A stretch of DNA of 64,000 bases from contig NZ_CP020914.1 of the NCBI RefSeq assembly GCF_007833355.1, forward strand, positions 3,148,047-3,212,046, in the 5' to 3' direction. This document shows positions 27,252 through 36,402 of this stretch, in pieces. The notes beneath the pieces are model-generated. The model saw only the letters and a program-made list of their open reading frames with translations, had not been told where the DNA came from and searched no databases. A program made the position numbers and the translations under genes. This stretch comes from Denitratisoma sp. DHT3. Its GTDB lineage: Bacteria; Pseudomonadota; Gammaproteobacteria; Burkholderiales; Rhodocyclaceae. The first letter of the stretch is position 1. The number at the start of each line of letters is the position of its first letter.

Positions 27252-27575
27252 CTAAATCGTGAGGATCAGATTGCCATTGACGGGCCGCGACGGGGCGTTA
27301 CACTGCAAGGCGCGGATTCCACGGGGCTTCAGGCTGCCGTCCTCGTTGTAGCGGCTGGGCCAGATTTCCATTGGGTGCAGTCCCAAGGCATCCGCAATGC
27401 GCTTTTCGTTGGCCGGAAGGCTCCGGACCAGGGCGGCGGACATGGAGGTCGAGTCTTTCAGTCCGTATGCCAGGGCAAGGTTCTTCAGCGTCCAGCCGGC
27501 TTTGTGCAGGGCCGCCTTGATGTCGGCCGGGTGCCAGTCTTCTCGACTGGCTTTTTTTGCGGGTGTCTTGTTCAT
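27252..27575 (-). CDS. Ner/Nlp-type phage-like DNA-binding protein
   Basis: 107 residues. The central part matches the Ner/Nlp family (phage Mu Ner, E. coli Nlp/SfsB): DWHPADIKAALHKAGWTL, then a helix-turn-helix with KNLALAYGL, and EKRIADALGLHPMEIWPSRY. In Mu-like phages Ner shuts off early and repressor promoters. It is divergent from an XRE-type repressor gene 144 bp away. No other phage gene is nearby, so this is an isolated regulator rather than a prophage. Confidence 0.8.
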   Translation of the reverse strand: MNKTPAKKASREDWHPADIKAALHKAGWTLKNLALAYGLKDSTSMSAALVRSLPANEKRIADALGLHPMEIWPSRYNEDGSLKPRGIRALQCNAPSRPVNGNLILTI

Positions 27576-27618
27576 CTTTCTGCATCCGTTGTCGGGTTGC
27601 GATGGATGAATTAGATAT

Positions 27619-27692
27619 GGTTAAACATGCCATGTCAACCGGATAAACATGGCTTGTGCGCCGTCGCTCCAGTCGGGTTGATGTAATTACAT
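27619..27692. promoter_or_regulatory. Operator region between ner-like and repressor genes
   Basis: The 144-bp divergent gap is AT-richer than its neighbours and has several symmetric sites: a perfect 12-bp palindrome ATGTAATTACAT (27681-27692), ACATGCCATGT (27625-27635), and a direct repeat GGTTAAACATG (27619-27629) / CGGATAAACATGG (27640-27652). Such clustered sites are expected for a two-repressor switch. Which protein binds which site cannot be told from sequence. Confidence 0.6.
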
Positions 27693-27719
27693 GCTTTTTC
27701 TTTTTGGTCAGGGCGTTGC

Positions 27720-28265
27720 GTGAAGCGTCAAGCGGCAGGCGAGTTGACGCTTTCAGTTGACGCTTTGGGTAAGGAAAGCGTCAATCGTGAGATCGGCCAG
27801 CGCATGGCGCAGGCCCGCAAGGCTATCGGCCTCACCCAGGACGAGTTTGGCAAGGCCGTAGGCGGCTCAAAGCCCGGGATTCAGGACAACGAGAAGGGGA
27901 AGACCCTGCCTGGAGGCAAGGTGTTGTTCGGCTTTGTGAAAGCCGGCATCAATGTGAATTGGGTATTGACGGGCGAAGGCTCGATGCTGCTTGCCGACCT
28001 GGGGACGAATGCGCCAAAACGGGGCTACTCCACCGATGCTGGCCGCCCCTTGAAGGCCACAGAGCCTCAAGTCCAGGTTTTCAGCCCCGCAGTCCTGGAG
28101 GACGTCGTTCAAGGGCTTGAAAAGGTTCTTTCAGACGCTGGACGCGTCTTGCCGCCCGCCAAGAAGGCCGAGGTCATTGCCTTGCTCTACCAGGAGATTG
28201 CCGAGATCGAGGATGCGGAATCCAGGCGGAATCGGGTGTTGCATCTGGTGCGGTTGGTGTCATGA
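27720..28265 (+). CDS. XRE-family repressor (phage CI/c-like)
   Basis: 181 residues. An N-terminal helix-turn-helix domain (about 20-85): NREIGQRMAQARKAIGLTQD, EFGKAVGGSKPGIQDNEKGK, then FVKAGINVNWVLTGEGS, an ending typical of phage repressors. No LexA-like Ser/Lys protease motif is seen, so RecA-driven self-cleavage is not expected. The C-terminal half is acidic and helical, perhaps for oligomerisation. The start is GTG 27720 with weak SD. Followed by a strong bidirectional terminator. Confidence 0.82.
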   Translation: MKRQAAGELTLSVDALGKESVNREIGQRMAQARKAIGLTQDEFGKAVGGSKPGIQDNEKGKTLPGGKVLFGFVKAGINVNWVLTGEGSMLLADLGTNAPKRGYSTDAGRPLKATEPQVQVFSPAVLEDVVQGLEKVLSDAGRVLPPAKKAEVIALLYQEIAEIEDAESRRNRVLHLVRLVS

Positions 28266-28280
28266 CCGTTTCCGCATAAA

Positions 28281-28308
28281 AAACCCGGCCCTGACGGGCC
28301 GGGTTTTT
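28281..28308. terminator. Bidirectional intrinsic terminator
   Basis: Perfect 11-bp stem AAACCCGGCCC / GGGCCGGGTTT with loop TGAC, T-run on the plus strand and A-run in front (T-run on the minus strand). It serves both the repressor gene (plus) and korB (minus), which end on either side. Confidence 0.9.
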
Positions 28309-28330
28309 GGACGACGGTCCGCCCGCAGGC

Positions 28331-29386
28331 TCAACGCAGCGAGGCGTTGATTTCCTCCAGTTTGGCGCGGCCGGGACTGAGCGTCTTGGCGTCCAGGCGA
28401 TTCAGCGGCTGGTCCGCGGTCTTCAGGTGGTCGTGGAGCGTGGTGGGCTGCTGATCGACGTAGAGCAGGCCGGTGACGATCTCGCCGATGGCCTTGCGTT
28501 CTTCCAGATAGCGCATCGCGTGCAAGCGGTCGGTCGGCGTATAGCTGTCGTGAAGCTTGTGCAGGCGCAGGATGGAACCGTCGTGCTGGGTCACTTCCAC
28601 GGTCGAGCCGGGCGCGTAGTCGGCGGTGATCTCGTCGCGGCCGAAGAAGATGTCCAGGCGGTTCAGCGCGTCGTTGTGTTCCCGCACGTAGTCGTAGCTC
28701 TTGGTGGAGCCGGCGTGGTTGTTGAAGGTCACGCAGGGACTCAGCACATCGATCATCGCCGTGCCGCCGTGGGTGAAGGCGGCCTTCAACAGGGGCACCA
28801 GCTGTTCCTTGTCGCCGGAGAAGCTGCGGGCGACGAAGGTGGCGCCCAGTTGCAGCGCCAGGGCGCAGAGGTCGATCGGAGAGTCCTCATTGACCACGCC
28901 GCCCTTGCTCTTGGAGCCGGCATCGGCGGTGGCGGAGAACTGCCCCTTGGTGAGGCCATAGACGCCGTTGTTCTCCACCAGATACACCATCTTCACGCCG
29001 CGCCGGATGGCGTGGGCGAACTGGCCCAGGCCGATCGACGCGGTGTCGCCGTCGCCGGAGATGCCCAGGTAGAGCAGGTCCTTGTTGGCCATGTTGGCGC
29101 CGGTCAGCACCGAGGGCATGCGGCCGTGCACGGTGTTGAAGCCGTGGGCGTTGCCGAGGAAGTAGTCCGGCGACTTGGAGGAGCAGCCGATGCCGGAGAG
29201 CTTGGCGACCCGGTGGGGCTCGATGTCCAGCTCGTAGCAGGCCTGGATCACCGCGGCGGAGATGGAGTCGTGGCCGCAGCCGGCGCACATGGTGGAGATG
29301 GCGCCCTCGTAGTCGCGCCGGGTGTAGCCCAGCGCGTTGGGGGTGAGGGTGGGGTGGTGCAGCTTGGGTTTGATGATGTAGGTCAT
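28331..29386 (-). CDS. korB: 2-oxoacid:ferredoxin oxidoreductase beta subunit
   Basis: TPP-binding beta subunit, 351 residues. MCAGCGHDSISAA and SPCVTFNNH supply the cysteines for the 4Fe-4S cluster, GISGDGDTASIG is the TPP/Mg motif, and IGCSSKSPDYF is typical. With KorA it decarboxylates a 2-oxoacid, probably 2-oxoglutarate, and reduces ferredoxin. Last gene of korCAB, its start overlapping korA as ATGA. The substrate is inferred from the similar gene set in Thauera and Azoarcus-type anaerobic degraders. Confidence 0.92.
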   Translation of the reverse strand: MTYIIKPKLHHPTLTPNALGYTRRDYEGAISTMCAGCGHDSISAAVIQACYELDIEPHRVAKLSGIGCSSKSPDYFLGNAHGFNTVHGRMPSVLTGANMANKDLLYLGISGDGDTASIGLGQFAHAIRRGVKMVYLVENNGVYGLTKGQFSATADAGSKSKGGVVNEDSPIDLCALALQLGATFVARSFSGDKEQLVPLLKAAFTHGGTAMIDVLSPCVTFNNHAGSTKSYDYVREHNDALNRLDIFFGRDEITADYAPGSTVEVTQHDGSILRLHKLHDSYTPTDRLHAMRYLEERKAIGEIVTGLLYVDQQPTTLHDHLKTADQPLNRLDAKTLSPGRAKLEEINASLR

Positions 29387-31233
29387 GACGCCACCTTCTT
29401 GATCGGGGTCACCTTGGCCGCATCCATGCGGGCGGCGATTTCACGGCTGATGAACCTGGCGGTGATCGGCGTGCCGTCGTAGTGCAGCACCTCCACCAGT
29501 TGCGCGGGATTGAGCTGGCCTTCGGTCACCAGCAGGGTCTTCAACTGGGCATCGCGGTTCTGTTCGACGACGAAGGTCACCGGATGGTCCTCGACGAAGC
29601 GATAGACCTCGTCGGCGAAGGGGAAGCCGCGCACGCGCATGGCATCCACATGGAGGCCCTGGGCTTCCAGTTGGGCCAGGGCTTCGCGCATGGCTTCGGA
29701 CGTCGAGCCATAGTAGATGACGCCGAAGTCGGCGCGCTGCCTGGCTTTCTGCACCACCGGTGCCGGCACCAGCGTGCGCGCGGTGTCGAATTTCTTCAGC
29801 AGGCGCTCCATGTTGCCGATGTAGACCGAGCCCACTTCGCTGTACTTGGCGTAGGGGTCGCGGGTGGTGCCGCGGGTGAAGTAGGCGCCGCGCTTGGGGT
29901 GGGTACCCGGCAGGGTGCGGTAGGGAATGCCGTCGCCATCGACTTCCAGGTAGCGGCCGAAGTCCTTGCCGGCTTCCAGCTCTTCGGCGGTCATCACCTT
30001 GCCGCGGTCGTACTCGCGGGAATCGTCCCACTCGAAGGGATCGACCAGCCATTCGTTCATGCCGATGTCCAGGTCGATCATGACGAACACCGGGGTCTGC
30101 AGGCGTTCGGCCAGGTCCAGGCCCAGAGCCGAGTATTCGAAGGTCTCGTGAGGATCCTGGGGGAACAGCAGCACGTGCTTGGTGTCGCCGTGGGAGGCGT
30201 AGGCGCAGGCCAGCACGTCGGACTGCTGGGTGCGGGTGGGCATGCCGGTGGAGGGACCGCCGCGCTGCACGTTGACCACCATCGCCGGAATCTCGGCGAA
30301 GTAGGCCAGACCGAAGAATTCCTGCATCAGCGAGATGCCGGGGCCGGAAGTCGCGGTGAAGGCGCGGGCGCCGTTCCAGCCGGCGCCGACCACCATGCCG
30401 ATCGAGGCCAGTTCGTCCTCGGCCTGGACGATGGCGTAGTTGGCCTTGCCGGTCTCCGGGTCGTGGCGCAACTGCTTGCAATAGGAGGTGAAGGCTTCGA
30501 TCACCGAGGTGGAGGGGGTGATTGGGTACCAGCCGGCGACGGTGGCGCCGCCATAGACGCAGCCCAGGCCGGCGGCCGTGTTGCCGTCGATGAAGATGCG
30601 CTTGCCCACCTGGTCGGAACGCTCGACGCGCAGGCCGATGGGGCAGGGCAGGCTTTCCGTGGCCGCGTCGTGGCCGAGGCGCAGCACCTTCAGGTTGGAG
30701 TCGATCAGCTTCTGCTTGGAACCGTACTGCTCCTGGATCAGCTTGTCGATCTCGGTCAGGTCGATGCCCAGCAGCGCCGCCAGGGCGCCCAGGTACATGA
30801 TGTTCTTGAACAGCTGGCGCTCGCGCGGGCTGGTGAACTCCCGGTTGCAGATCTCGGTCAGGGGCAGGCCCAGCACCGTGATGTCGTCGCGGAACTTGCC
30901 GCGCGGGATGAAACGGGTGCTGTCGTAGAACAGGTAGCCGCCGGGTTCCACTTCCGCCACGTCCCTGTCCCAGGTCTGGGGGTTCATCGCCACCATCAGG
31001 TCGACGCCGCCGCGCCGGGCCAGCCAGCCCGAGCCGCTGACGCGGACTTCGTACCAGGTGGGCAGGCCCTGGATGTTGGAAGGGAAGATGTTCCGTGCCG
31101 AGGCCGGCACGCCCATGCGCAGGATGGAGCGGGCGAACAGGCTGTTGGCCGAGGCGGAGCCGGAGCCGTTGACGTTGGCGAACTTGACGACGAAGTCGTT
31201 GGTGCGCTGGAGGGGTTGGGTGATCGTGCTCAT
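29383..31233 (-). CDS. korA: 2-oxoacid:ferredoxin oxidoreductase alpha subunit (gamma-alpha fusion)
   Basis: 616 residues, the fused form with an N-terminal gamma domain (about 1-190: NVNGSGSASANSLFARSI, GGVDLMVAMNPQT) and an alpha domain (GLGCVYGGATVAGWYPITPS, ATSGPGISLMQEFFGLAYFA, VNVQRGGPSTGMPTRTQQSD). These are the pyrimidine-binding and CoA-related segments of the OFOR family. Together with KorB it makes reduced ferredoxin from 2-oxoglutarate in the cytoplasm. Overlaps both neighbours by 4 bases, so the three genes are tightly coupled. Confidence 0.93.
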   Translation of the reverse strand: MSTITQPLQRTNDFVVKFANVNGSGSASANSLFARSILRMGVPASARNIFPSNIQGLPTWYEVRVSGSGWLARRGGVDLMVAMNPQTWDRDVAEVEPGGYLFYDSTRFIPRGKFRDDITVLGLPLTEICNREFTSPRERQLFKNIMYLGALAALLGIDLTEIDKLIQEQYGSKQKLIDSNLKVLRLGHDAATESLPCPIGLRVERSDQVGKRIFIDGNTAAGLGCVYGGATVAGWYPITPSTSVIEAFTSYCKQLRHDPETGKANYAIVQAEDELASIGMVVGAGWNGARAFTATSGPGISLMQEFFGLAYFAEIPAMVVNVQRGGPSTGMPTRTQQSDVLACAYASHGDTKHVLLFPQDPHETFEYSALGLDLAERLQTPVFVMIDLDIGMNEWLVDPFEWDDSREYDRGKVMTAEELEAGKDFGRYLEVDGDGIPYRTLPGTHPKRGAYFTRGTTRDPYAKYSEVGSVYIGNMERLLKKFDTARTLVPAPVVQKARQRADFGVIYYGSTSEAMREALAQLEAQGLHVDAMRVRGFPFADEVYRFVEDHPVTFVVEQNRDAQLKTLLVTEGQLNPAQLVEVLHYDGTPITARFISREIAARMDAAKVTPIKKVAS

Positions 31234-33008
31234 GACTGCTGCCCCGCGTGACTGTTTTCAAGGAAGAATTTCTGCATGTCCCATGCGCCGGTCGGACAAC
31301 GCTCGGCGCAGAGGCCGCAATGCAGACAGACGTCCTCGTCCTTGACGGCGACGCGGCCGGTCTGTAGCCCGTCGGATACGTAGATGGCCTGCTCGACGTT
31401 CGTCGCCGGCGCTTTCAGGCGGCTCCGCAGATCCGCCTCCTCGCCGTTCTGGGTGAAGGTGATGCAGTCCATCGGGCAGATGTCGGCGCAGGCGTCGCAC
31501 TCGATGCACAGCTTGGAAGTGAATACCGTCTGCACGTCGCAGTTCAGGCAGCGCTCGGCTTCGGCGAAGGCCAGCTTGGCGTCGTAACCCAGTTCGAATT
31601 CGTTCCTCAGGTTCGCCAGCGACTTTTGCAGGTCCAGCGTGGGCACCTTGTGGCGGTGATCCAGCGTGACGTTGTTGCCGTAGCTCCACTCGTGGATGCC
31701 CATCTTCTGGCTGGCCAGGTTGGTGCGCGGCGCGGGACGCTGTTTCAGATCCTTGCCCTGGCAGAACAGATCGACCGAGATCGCGGCCTCGTGGGCCTGG
31801 GCCACGGCGGTGATGATGTTCTTCGGACCGAGGGCGGCGTCGCCGCCGAAGAAGACGCGGGGCAGGGAGGATTGCAGCGTGGCCGGGTCCAGCACCGGCA
31901 TGTCCCACTTGTCGAACTCGATGCCCAGATCGCGCTCGATCCAGGGGAAGGCGTTCTCCTGGCCGATGGCGACCAGCACCGCGTCGCATTCCATCAGCAC
32001 GTCGGGTTCGCCGGTGGGCACCAGGTTGCGCCGGCCCTTGGCGTCGTATTCGGCCTTGACCTTCTCGAACAGCACGCCGGTGAGCTTGCCGTCGGTGTGC
32101 TTGAATTCCTTGGGCACCAGGAAGTTGTGGATCTCGATGCCCTCGTGCAGCGCGTCCTCGCGCTCCCAGGGGGAGGCCTTCATCTCGTCGAAGCCGCTGC
32201 GCACCACCACCTTGACGTCGGTGCCGCCGAGGCGCTTCGCGGTGCGGCAGCAGTCCATCGCGGTGTTGCCGCCGCCCAGCACGATGACGCGGAAGGCGAT
32301 CTTGTCGATGTGGCCGAAAGCCACGTTGGCCAGCCAGTCGATGCCGATGTGGATGTGCGCGCCGGCCTCCTTGCGGCCCGGCACGTCGGCCTCGCGGCCG
32401 CGCGGCGCGCCGGTGCCGACGAACACCGCGTCGTAGTTCTCGGCCAGGATGTCCTTCAGGCTGTTGACCCAGGTATCGAAGCGGCGCGTGGCGCCCATTT
32501 CCAGGATGTAATCGGTTTCCTCGTCGAGCACCGACTCGGGCAGACGGAACTTGGGAATCTGGCTGCGCACCATGCCGCCGGCCTTGCTGGCGCCGTCGTA
32601 GACCACGACTTCGTAACCCAGCGGCAGCAGGTCGCGGGCCACGGTCAGGGAGGCCGGGCCGCCGCCGATGCAGGCGACCCGCTTGCCGTTCTTCGTGCTG
32701 GCGGGCTGGGGCAGGCGCGCCTTGATGTCGCTCTTGTAGTCGGCGGCCACGCGCTTCAAGCGGCAAATGGCCACCGGCTCGGCTTCCACGCGGCTCCGAC
32801 GACAGGCCGGCTCACAAGGACGGTCGCAGACGCGGCCCAGGATGCCGGGGAATACGTTGGCATCCCAGTTGATCATGTAGGCGTCGTCGTAACGGCCAGC
32901 GGCGATCAGGCGGATGTATTCGGGTACCGGCGTGTGGGCCGGGCAGGCCCATTGGCAATCGACGACCTTGTGGAAGTAGTCGGGATTGCGGATGTCAGTC
33001 GGATTCAC
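31230..33008 (-). CDS. korC: NAD(P)H/FAD oxidoreductase with ferredoxin domain (KorC-like)
   Basis: 592 residues. N-terminal GltD-like part with Fe-S cysteines (CQWACPAHTPVP, GRVCDRPCEPACRR), an FAD Rossmann motif CIGGGPASLTVARDLLPLG, an NADPH Rossmann motif VLGGGNTAMDCCRTAKRLG, and two C-terminal 4Fe-4S motifs (CIECDACADICPMDC and CLHCGLCAERCPTGA). In Thauera aromatica the third gene of the kor cluster encodes such a protein, linking ferredoxin to NADP(H). The start is GTG 33008 with strong SD GGAGGAGCT. First gene of the operon. Confidence 0.88.
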   Translation of the reverse strand: MNPTDIRNPDYFHKVVDCQWACPAHTPVPEYIRLIAAGRYDDAYMINWDANVFPGILGRVCDRPCEPACRRSRVEAEPVAICRLKRVAADYKSDIKARLPQPASTKNGKRVACIGGGPASLTVARDLLPLGYEVVVYDGASKAGGMVRSQIPKFRLPESVLDEETDYILEMGATRRFDTWVNSLKDILAENYDAVFVGTGAPRGREADVPGRKEAGAHIHIGIDWLANVAFGHIDKIAFRVIVLGGGNTAMDCCRTAKRLGGTDVKVVVRSGFDEMKASPWEREDALHEGIEIHNFLVPKEFKHTDGKLTGVLFEKVKAEYDAKGRRNLVPTGEPDVLMECDAVLVAIGQENAFPWIERDLGIEFDKWDMPVLDPATLQSSLPRVFFGGDAALGPKNIITAVAQAHEAAISVDLFCQGKDLKQRPAPRTNLASQKMGIHEWSYGNNVTLDHRHKVPTLDLQKSLANLRNEFELGYDAKLAFAEAERCLNCDVQTVFTSKLCIECDACADICPMDCITFTQNGEEADLRSRLKAPATNVEQAIYVSDGLQTGRVAVKDEDVCLHCGLCAERCPTGAWDMQKFFLENSHAGQQS

Positions 33009-33099
33009 AGCTCCTCCAGTGTGTTATCGATACCCGAGTTGTTCACTCGAGCAAGCAGAAATTTTAATGCAAACAAGGGACCACCGGCCGTTTCCATCC

Positions 33100-35007
33100 T
33101 TAGAGTTCGATCTGGGTGCCCAGCTCAACCACCCGATTGGTGGGGATCTTGAAAAAGGCGGTGGCCGTGTCCGCATTGCGGAACATCCAGGTGAACAGAA
33201 TCTGCCGCCACAGCGGCATCGAGGGCATCCGCCGCGGCACGATGGTCTCGCGGCCGAGGAAAAAGGACGATTCCATCGGTTCGTAATTCAGGCCGTGGGG
33301 GGCGCAGGCCGCCAGGGCGGCCGGGATGTCCGGGTCGTCCTTGAAGCCGTAGCGGACGATGACCTGGACGAAGCCCTGTTCCAGGGGCGTGATCGTCAGC
33401 CTCTCCGCCTCGGCGACATGGGGCACGTCCTCCATGCGCACATTGAGCAGCACCACCCGTTCGTGCAGCACCTTGTTGTGCAGCAGGTTGTGCAGCATGG
33501 CGCGGGGCACGCTGTGGGGATCGGGGGTCATGAAGATCCCCATGCCCTCGACCCGGTGCGGCCCACCGTAGTTCAGGCTCTGGATGAAGGCGTCCAGGGG
33601 CATCGAGTCCTGGAGCAGTTTTTCATACAGCAGGGCGCGGCCGTACTTCCAGGTGGACAGCAGGGCGAAGATCGAAAGTCCCAGCACCAGCGGAAACCAG
33701 CCGCCGTCGAAAATCTTGATGACGTTGGCGGAGAAGAAGGCGAAGTCCACCACCACGAAGAAGGCCAGGAACAATCCGGCGTGGAACCAGCTCCACCCCC
33801 ACAGCGCGCGGACCACGACGAAGGCCAGGATGGTGTCGATCATCATGGTCAGGGTCACGGCGATGCCGTAGGCCGAGGCCAGGTTGGAGGAGGAGCGGAA
33901 GCCGAGCACCAGCACGATCACCGCCAGCAGCAGCAGCCAGTTGATGTTGGGAATGTAGATCTGGCCCTTTTCCCGCTCCGAAGTGAAGCGGATCTGGATG
34001 CGGGGACAGTAGCCGAGCTGGATCGCCTGGCTGGTCAGGGAGTAGGCGCCGGAAATCACCGCCTGGGAGGCGATCACCGCGGCGACCGTGGCCAGCACCA
34101 CCAGGGGAATCTGCAGGGCGTCGGGCGCCATGTGGAAAAAGGGATTCTGGATCGCCTCGGGGTTGGCCAGGATCAGGGCGCCCTGGCCCAGGTAGTTCAG
34201 ATACAGGGCGGGAAACACGAAGGTGACCCAGGCCCACATGATCGGCCGCCGCCCGAAATGCCCCATGTCGGCATACAGCGCCTCGCCGCCGGTGATCGCC
34301 AGCACCACGGCGCCCAGCGCCAGGAAGGCCAGGCCGCCGTGCTGCGTCATGAACTGGAAGGCGTACCAGGGGTTGATCGCCACCAGGACGCCCGGATGCT
34401 GGATCACATTCCACAGGCCGAGCGCGCCCACGGTGGCGAACCAGAAGGCCATCACCGGTCCGAACAGGGCGGCGACGCTGGCCGTCCCCTTGGGCTGGAA
34501 CAGGAACAGGCCGGTCAGGATCGTCAGGGTGATCGGCACCAGATAAGGCTTGAACACGGGCGTCACCACTTCCAGGCCCTCGACGGCGGAGAGCACCGAC
34601 ATCGCCGGGGTGATCACCGCATCGCCATAAAACAGGGCGGCGCCGAATATCCCCAGCACCGACAGGCCCCACAGCAGGCGAGGGCTGGCGCCGGGAGTGC
34701 GCAAGGCCAGCGCGGTCAGGGCCATGATGCCGCCCTCGCCGCGGTTGTCGGCGCGCATGATGAACAGCACGTACTTGAGGGAGACGGTGATGGTCATCGC
34801 CCAGAACACCAGGGACAGGATGCCCAGCAGGTTTTCCGGCGTCGCCGGCACCGGGTGGTGGCCGTTGAAAACCTCTTTCATGGTGTACAGCGGGCTGGTG
34901 CCGATGTCGCCGTACACGACGCCCATCGCGGCCAGGGACATGGCCATCAGGCGGGGTTGCGGATGATTTTCGGAGGTTGCGGTGGCCACGGGATTATTGC
35001 CGTGCAC
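33100..35007 (-). CDS. kup: Low-affinity potassium transporter Kup
   Basis: Inner-membrane K+/H+ symporter of the HAK/KUP/KT family, 635 residues (E. coli 622), about 12 helices. Signature GVVYGDIGTSPLYTMKEVF in helix 1 and NRGEGGIMALTALAL in helices 2-3, LFYGDAVITPAMSVLSAVEG further on. A cytoplasmic C-terminal domain of about 170 residues ends RVVELGTQIEL. The start is GTG 35007; a TATAAT (35026-35021 on the minus strand) lies 14 bases upstream without a good -35. Upstream gene korC is separated by about 90 bp. Confidence 0.96.
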   Translation of the reverse strand: MHGNNPVATATSENHPQPRLMAMSLAAMGVVYGDIGTSPLYTMKEVFNGHHPVPATPENLLGILSLVFWAMTITVSLKYVLFIMRADNRGEGGIMALTALALRTPGASPRLLWGLSVLGIFGAALFYGDAVITPAMSVLSAVEGLEVVTPVFKPYLVPITLTILTGLFLFQPKGTASVAALFGPVMAFWFATVGALGLWNVIQHPGVLVAINPWYAFQFMTQHGGLAFLALGAVVLAITGGEALYADMGHFGRRPIMWAWVTFVFPALYLNYLGQGALILANPEAIQNPFFHMAPDALQIPLVVLATVAAVIASQAVISGAYSLTSQAIQLGYCPRIQIRFTSEREKGQIYIPNINWLLLLAVIVLVLGFRSSSNLASAYGIAVTLTMMIDTILAFVVVRALWGWSWFHAGLFLAFFVVVDFAFFSANVIKIFDGGWFPLVLGLSIFALLSTWKYGRALLYEKLLQDSMPLDAFIQSLNYGGPHRVEGMGIFMTPDPHSVPRAMLHNLLHNKVLHERVVLLNVRMEDVPHVAEAERLTITPLEQGFVQVIVRYGFKDDPDIPAALAACAPHGLNYEPMESSFFLGRETIVPRRMPSMPLWRQILFTWMFRNADTATAFFKIPTNRVVELGTQIEL

Positions 35008-35210
35008 AAAGGAATTCGGGATTATAGGGGCAGGTCCGGTTTCAGGGAATTACCCGGATGGGTAATTTCAACGCAGGCGGAACGCCACCGGCGGGATCGA
35101 TTCCCGGCGCCCGTCGTTGTCCAGCCGGCCCAGCGCGAGGGCGGCCCCGCGGCAAAGCCCGTTTTCCACGCTAAACTCCGGGCCCGATTCAATTCAGCGG
35201 CGAGAATACG

Positions 35211-35552
35211 ATGAGCGACCTGCCCAAATGCCCCGAATGCGGCTCCGAATTCACCTATGAGGATGGCGGCCTCTACATCTGTCCCGAGTGCGCCCACGAA
35301 TGGTCCGCCGCCCCGGCGGGGGAAGGCACGGAAACCCGGGCCGCCGTGCGCGATGCCGTCGGCAACGTGCTCAACGACGGCGACAGCGTCACCGTGATCA
35401 AGGATCTGAAAGTGAAGGGCTCGTCGCTGGTGGTCAAGGTGGGCACCAAGGTCAAGAACATCCGGCTGGTCGAGGGCGATCATGACATCGACTGCAAGAT
35501 CGACGGCATCGGCGCCATGCAGTTGAAGTCGGAATTCGTCAAGAAGGCTTGA
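35211..35552 (+). CDS. Zinc-ribbon protein of the PhnA/YjdM family
   Basis: 113 residues. N-terminal zinc ribbon with CPECGSEF and CPECAHEW (four Cys), then the YjdM beta domain: [20 protein letters not shown] and [34 protein letters not shown]. Despite the historical name phnA it is not a proven phosphonoacetate hydrolase; the E. coli YjdM role is unknown. Divergent from kup. Confidence 0.93.
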   Translation: MSDLPKCPECGSEFTYEDGGLYICPECAHEWSAAPAGEGTETRAAVRDAVGNVLNDGDSVTVIKDLKVKGSSLVVKVGTKVKNIRLVEGDHDIDCKIDGIGAMQLKSEFVKKA

Positions 35553-35571
35553 CCCCGCCCGTGCGGCCCCG

Positions 35572-36402
35572 TCAATCCAGGGTCTGATGGAACCGGGCCC
35601 GGCAGCGCCCGAAGCAGTCGCTCATTTCCTGGGAATGCCAATCGATGCCCAGGGCCGCCACGGCCCGTGAGTTCAGGCGGGTGAGCCGGTTCTTCGGCGA
35701 TGGCGGGATGTCCAGGGCGCGCACCAGGCTTTCCGCGACATTGACCACCGCCTGCAGCGGACTGCCCGTGACGCCGTCGTCGTCGTGATGGGCACGGATC
35801 GCCTCGACGAAGTCCTCCGGCAACTGCCAGTGCCGGGCCAGGGCGGCGCCGATTTCCGTATGGTCCTGCCCGAAGACGGCGGCCTCCCTTTCGACGAGCC
35901 GGCCGTCGATGGCCGATTGCTGATAGATCTCCTCGAAAGCGCCGGGGTCCAGGATGTGCAGGCACAACTGTCCTATGTCGTGCAGGATCGAGGCCACGTA
36001 GGCTTTCTCGGACGATATCCCGCACATCGTGGCGAGTTCCTGGGCGACGATGGCGACGGCCCGGGAGTGCAGGAAAAGGAAGGTCGCGCCTTTTTCCTCG
36101 GCGAGGAACTTGTGCATGCCGGCGGTGGCGACGATGCTCCGTACCTGGTCGAAGCCGATCAGGGACGCGGCGACGAAGGGGTCGTGGACGTCCGGTTGGG
36201 CATTGATGTGGCGGATCTGGTTGGCCTTGGCCAGGAGTCCCGACAGGATCACCGCATCGTGGCTCGCCAGGTGGGCCAGGGCCTCCAGGGAGGTATTGTC
36301 GTCCTGCAGCATGTCGAGCAGCCGCATGACCACCTTGGGAAAGGGAGGCAGGTCCTGGGCCAGACGGGCGACCTCGGCGGCGAGGTTTTGGGGCGTCAGC
36401 AT
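35572..36402 (-). CDS. HDOD domain signalling protein
   Basis: 276 residues, essentially one HDOD domain (about 10-215): LPPFPKVVMRLLDMLQDD, then HLASHDAVILSGLLAKANQ, and SILHDIGQLCLHIL, which keeps an HD pair, plus FGQDHTEIGAALARHWQLP. HDOD proteins are non-catalytic relatives of HD phosphohydrolases involved in signalling and motility in betaproteobacteria. The start overlaps the upstream small gene by 7 bases, so they form an operon. Confidence 0.9.
   Translation of the reverse strand: MLTPQNLAAEVARLAQDLPPFPKVVMRLLDMLQDDNTSLEALAHLASHDAVILSGLLAKANQIRHINAQPDVHDPFVAASLIGFDQVRSIVATAGMHKFLAEEKGATFLFLHSRAVAIVAQELATMCGISSEKAYVASILHDIGQLCLHILDPGAFEEIYQQSAIDGRLVEREAAVFGQDHTEIGAALARHWQLPEDFVEAIRAHHDDDGVTGSPLQAVVNVAESLVRALDIPPSPKNRLTRLNSRAVAALGIDWHSQEMSDCFGRCRARFHQTLD

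Noticed and set aside
29482..31251. 589-codon plus-strand frame opposite korA
   Set aside because: Shadow of korA with biased composition and no recognisable domain.
32986..35214. Plus-strand frame of 742 codons opposite kup
   Set aside because: His/Gln/Gly/Arg-rich shadow of kup, whose membrane segments and KUP signature are unmistakable.
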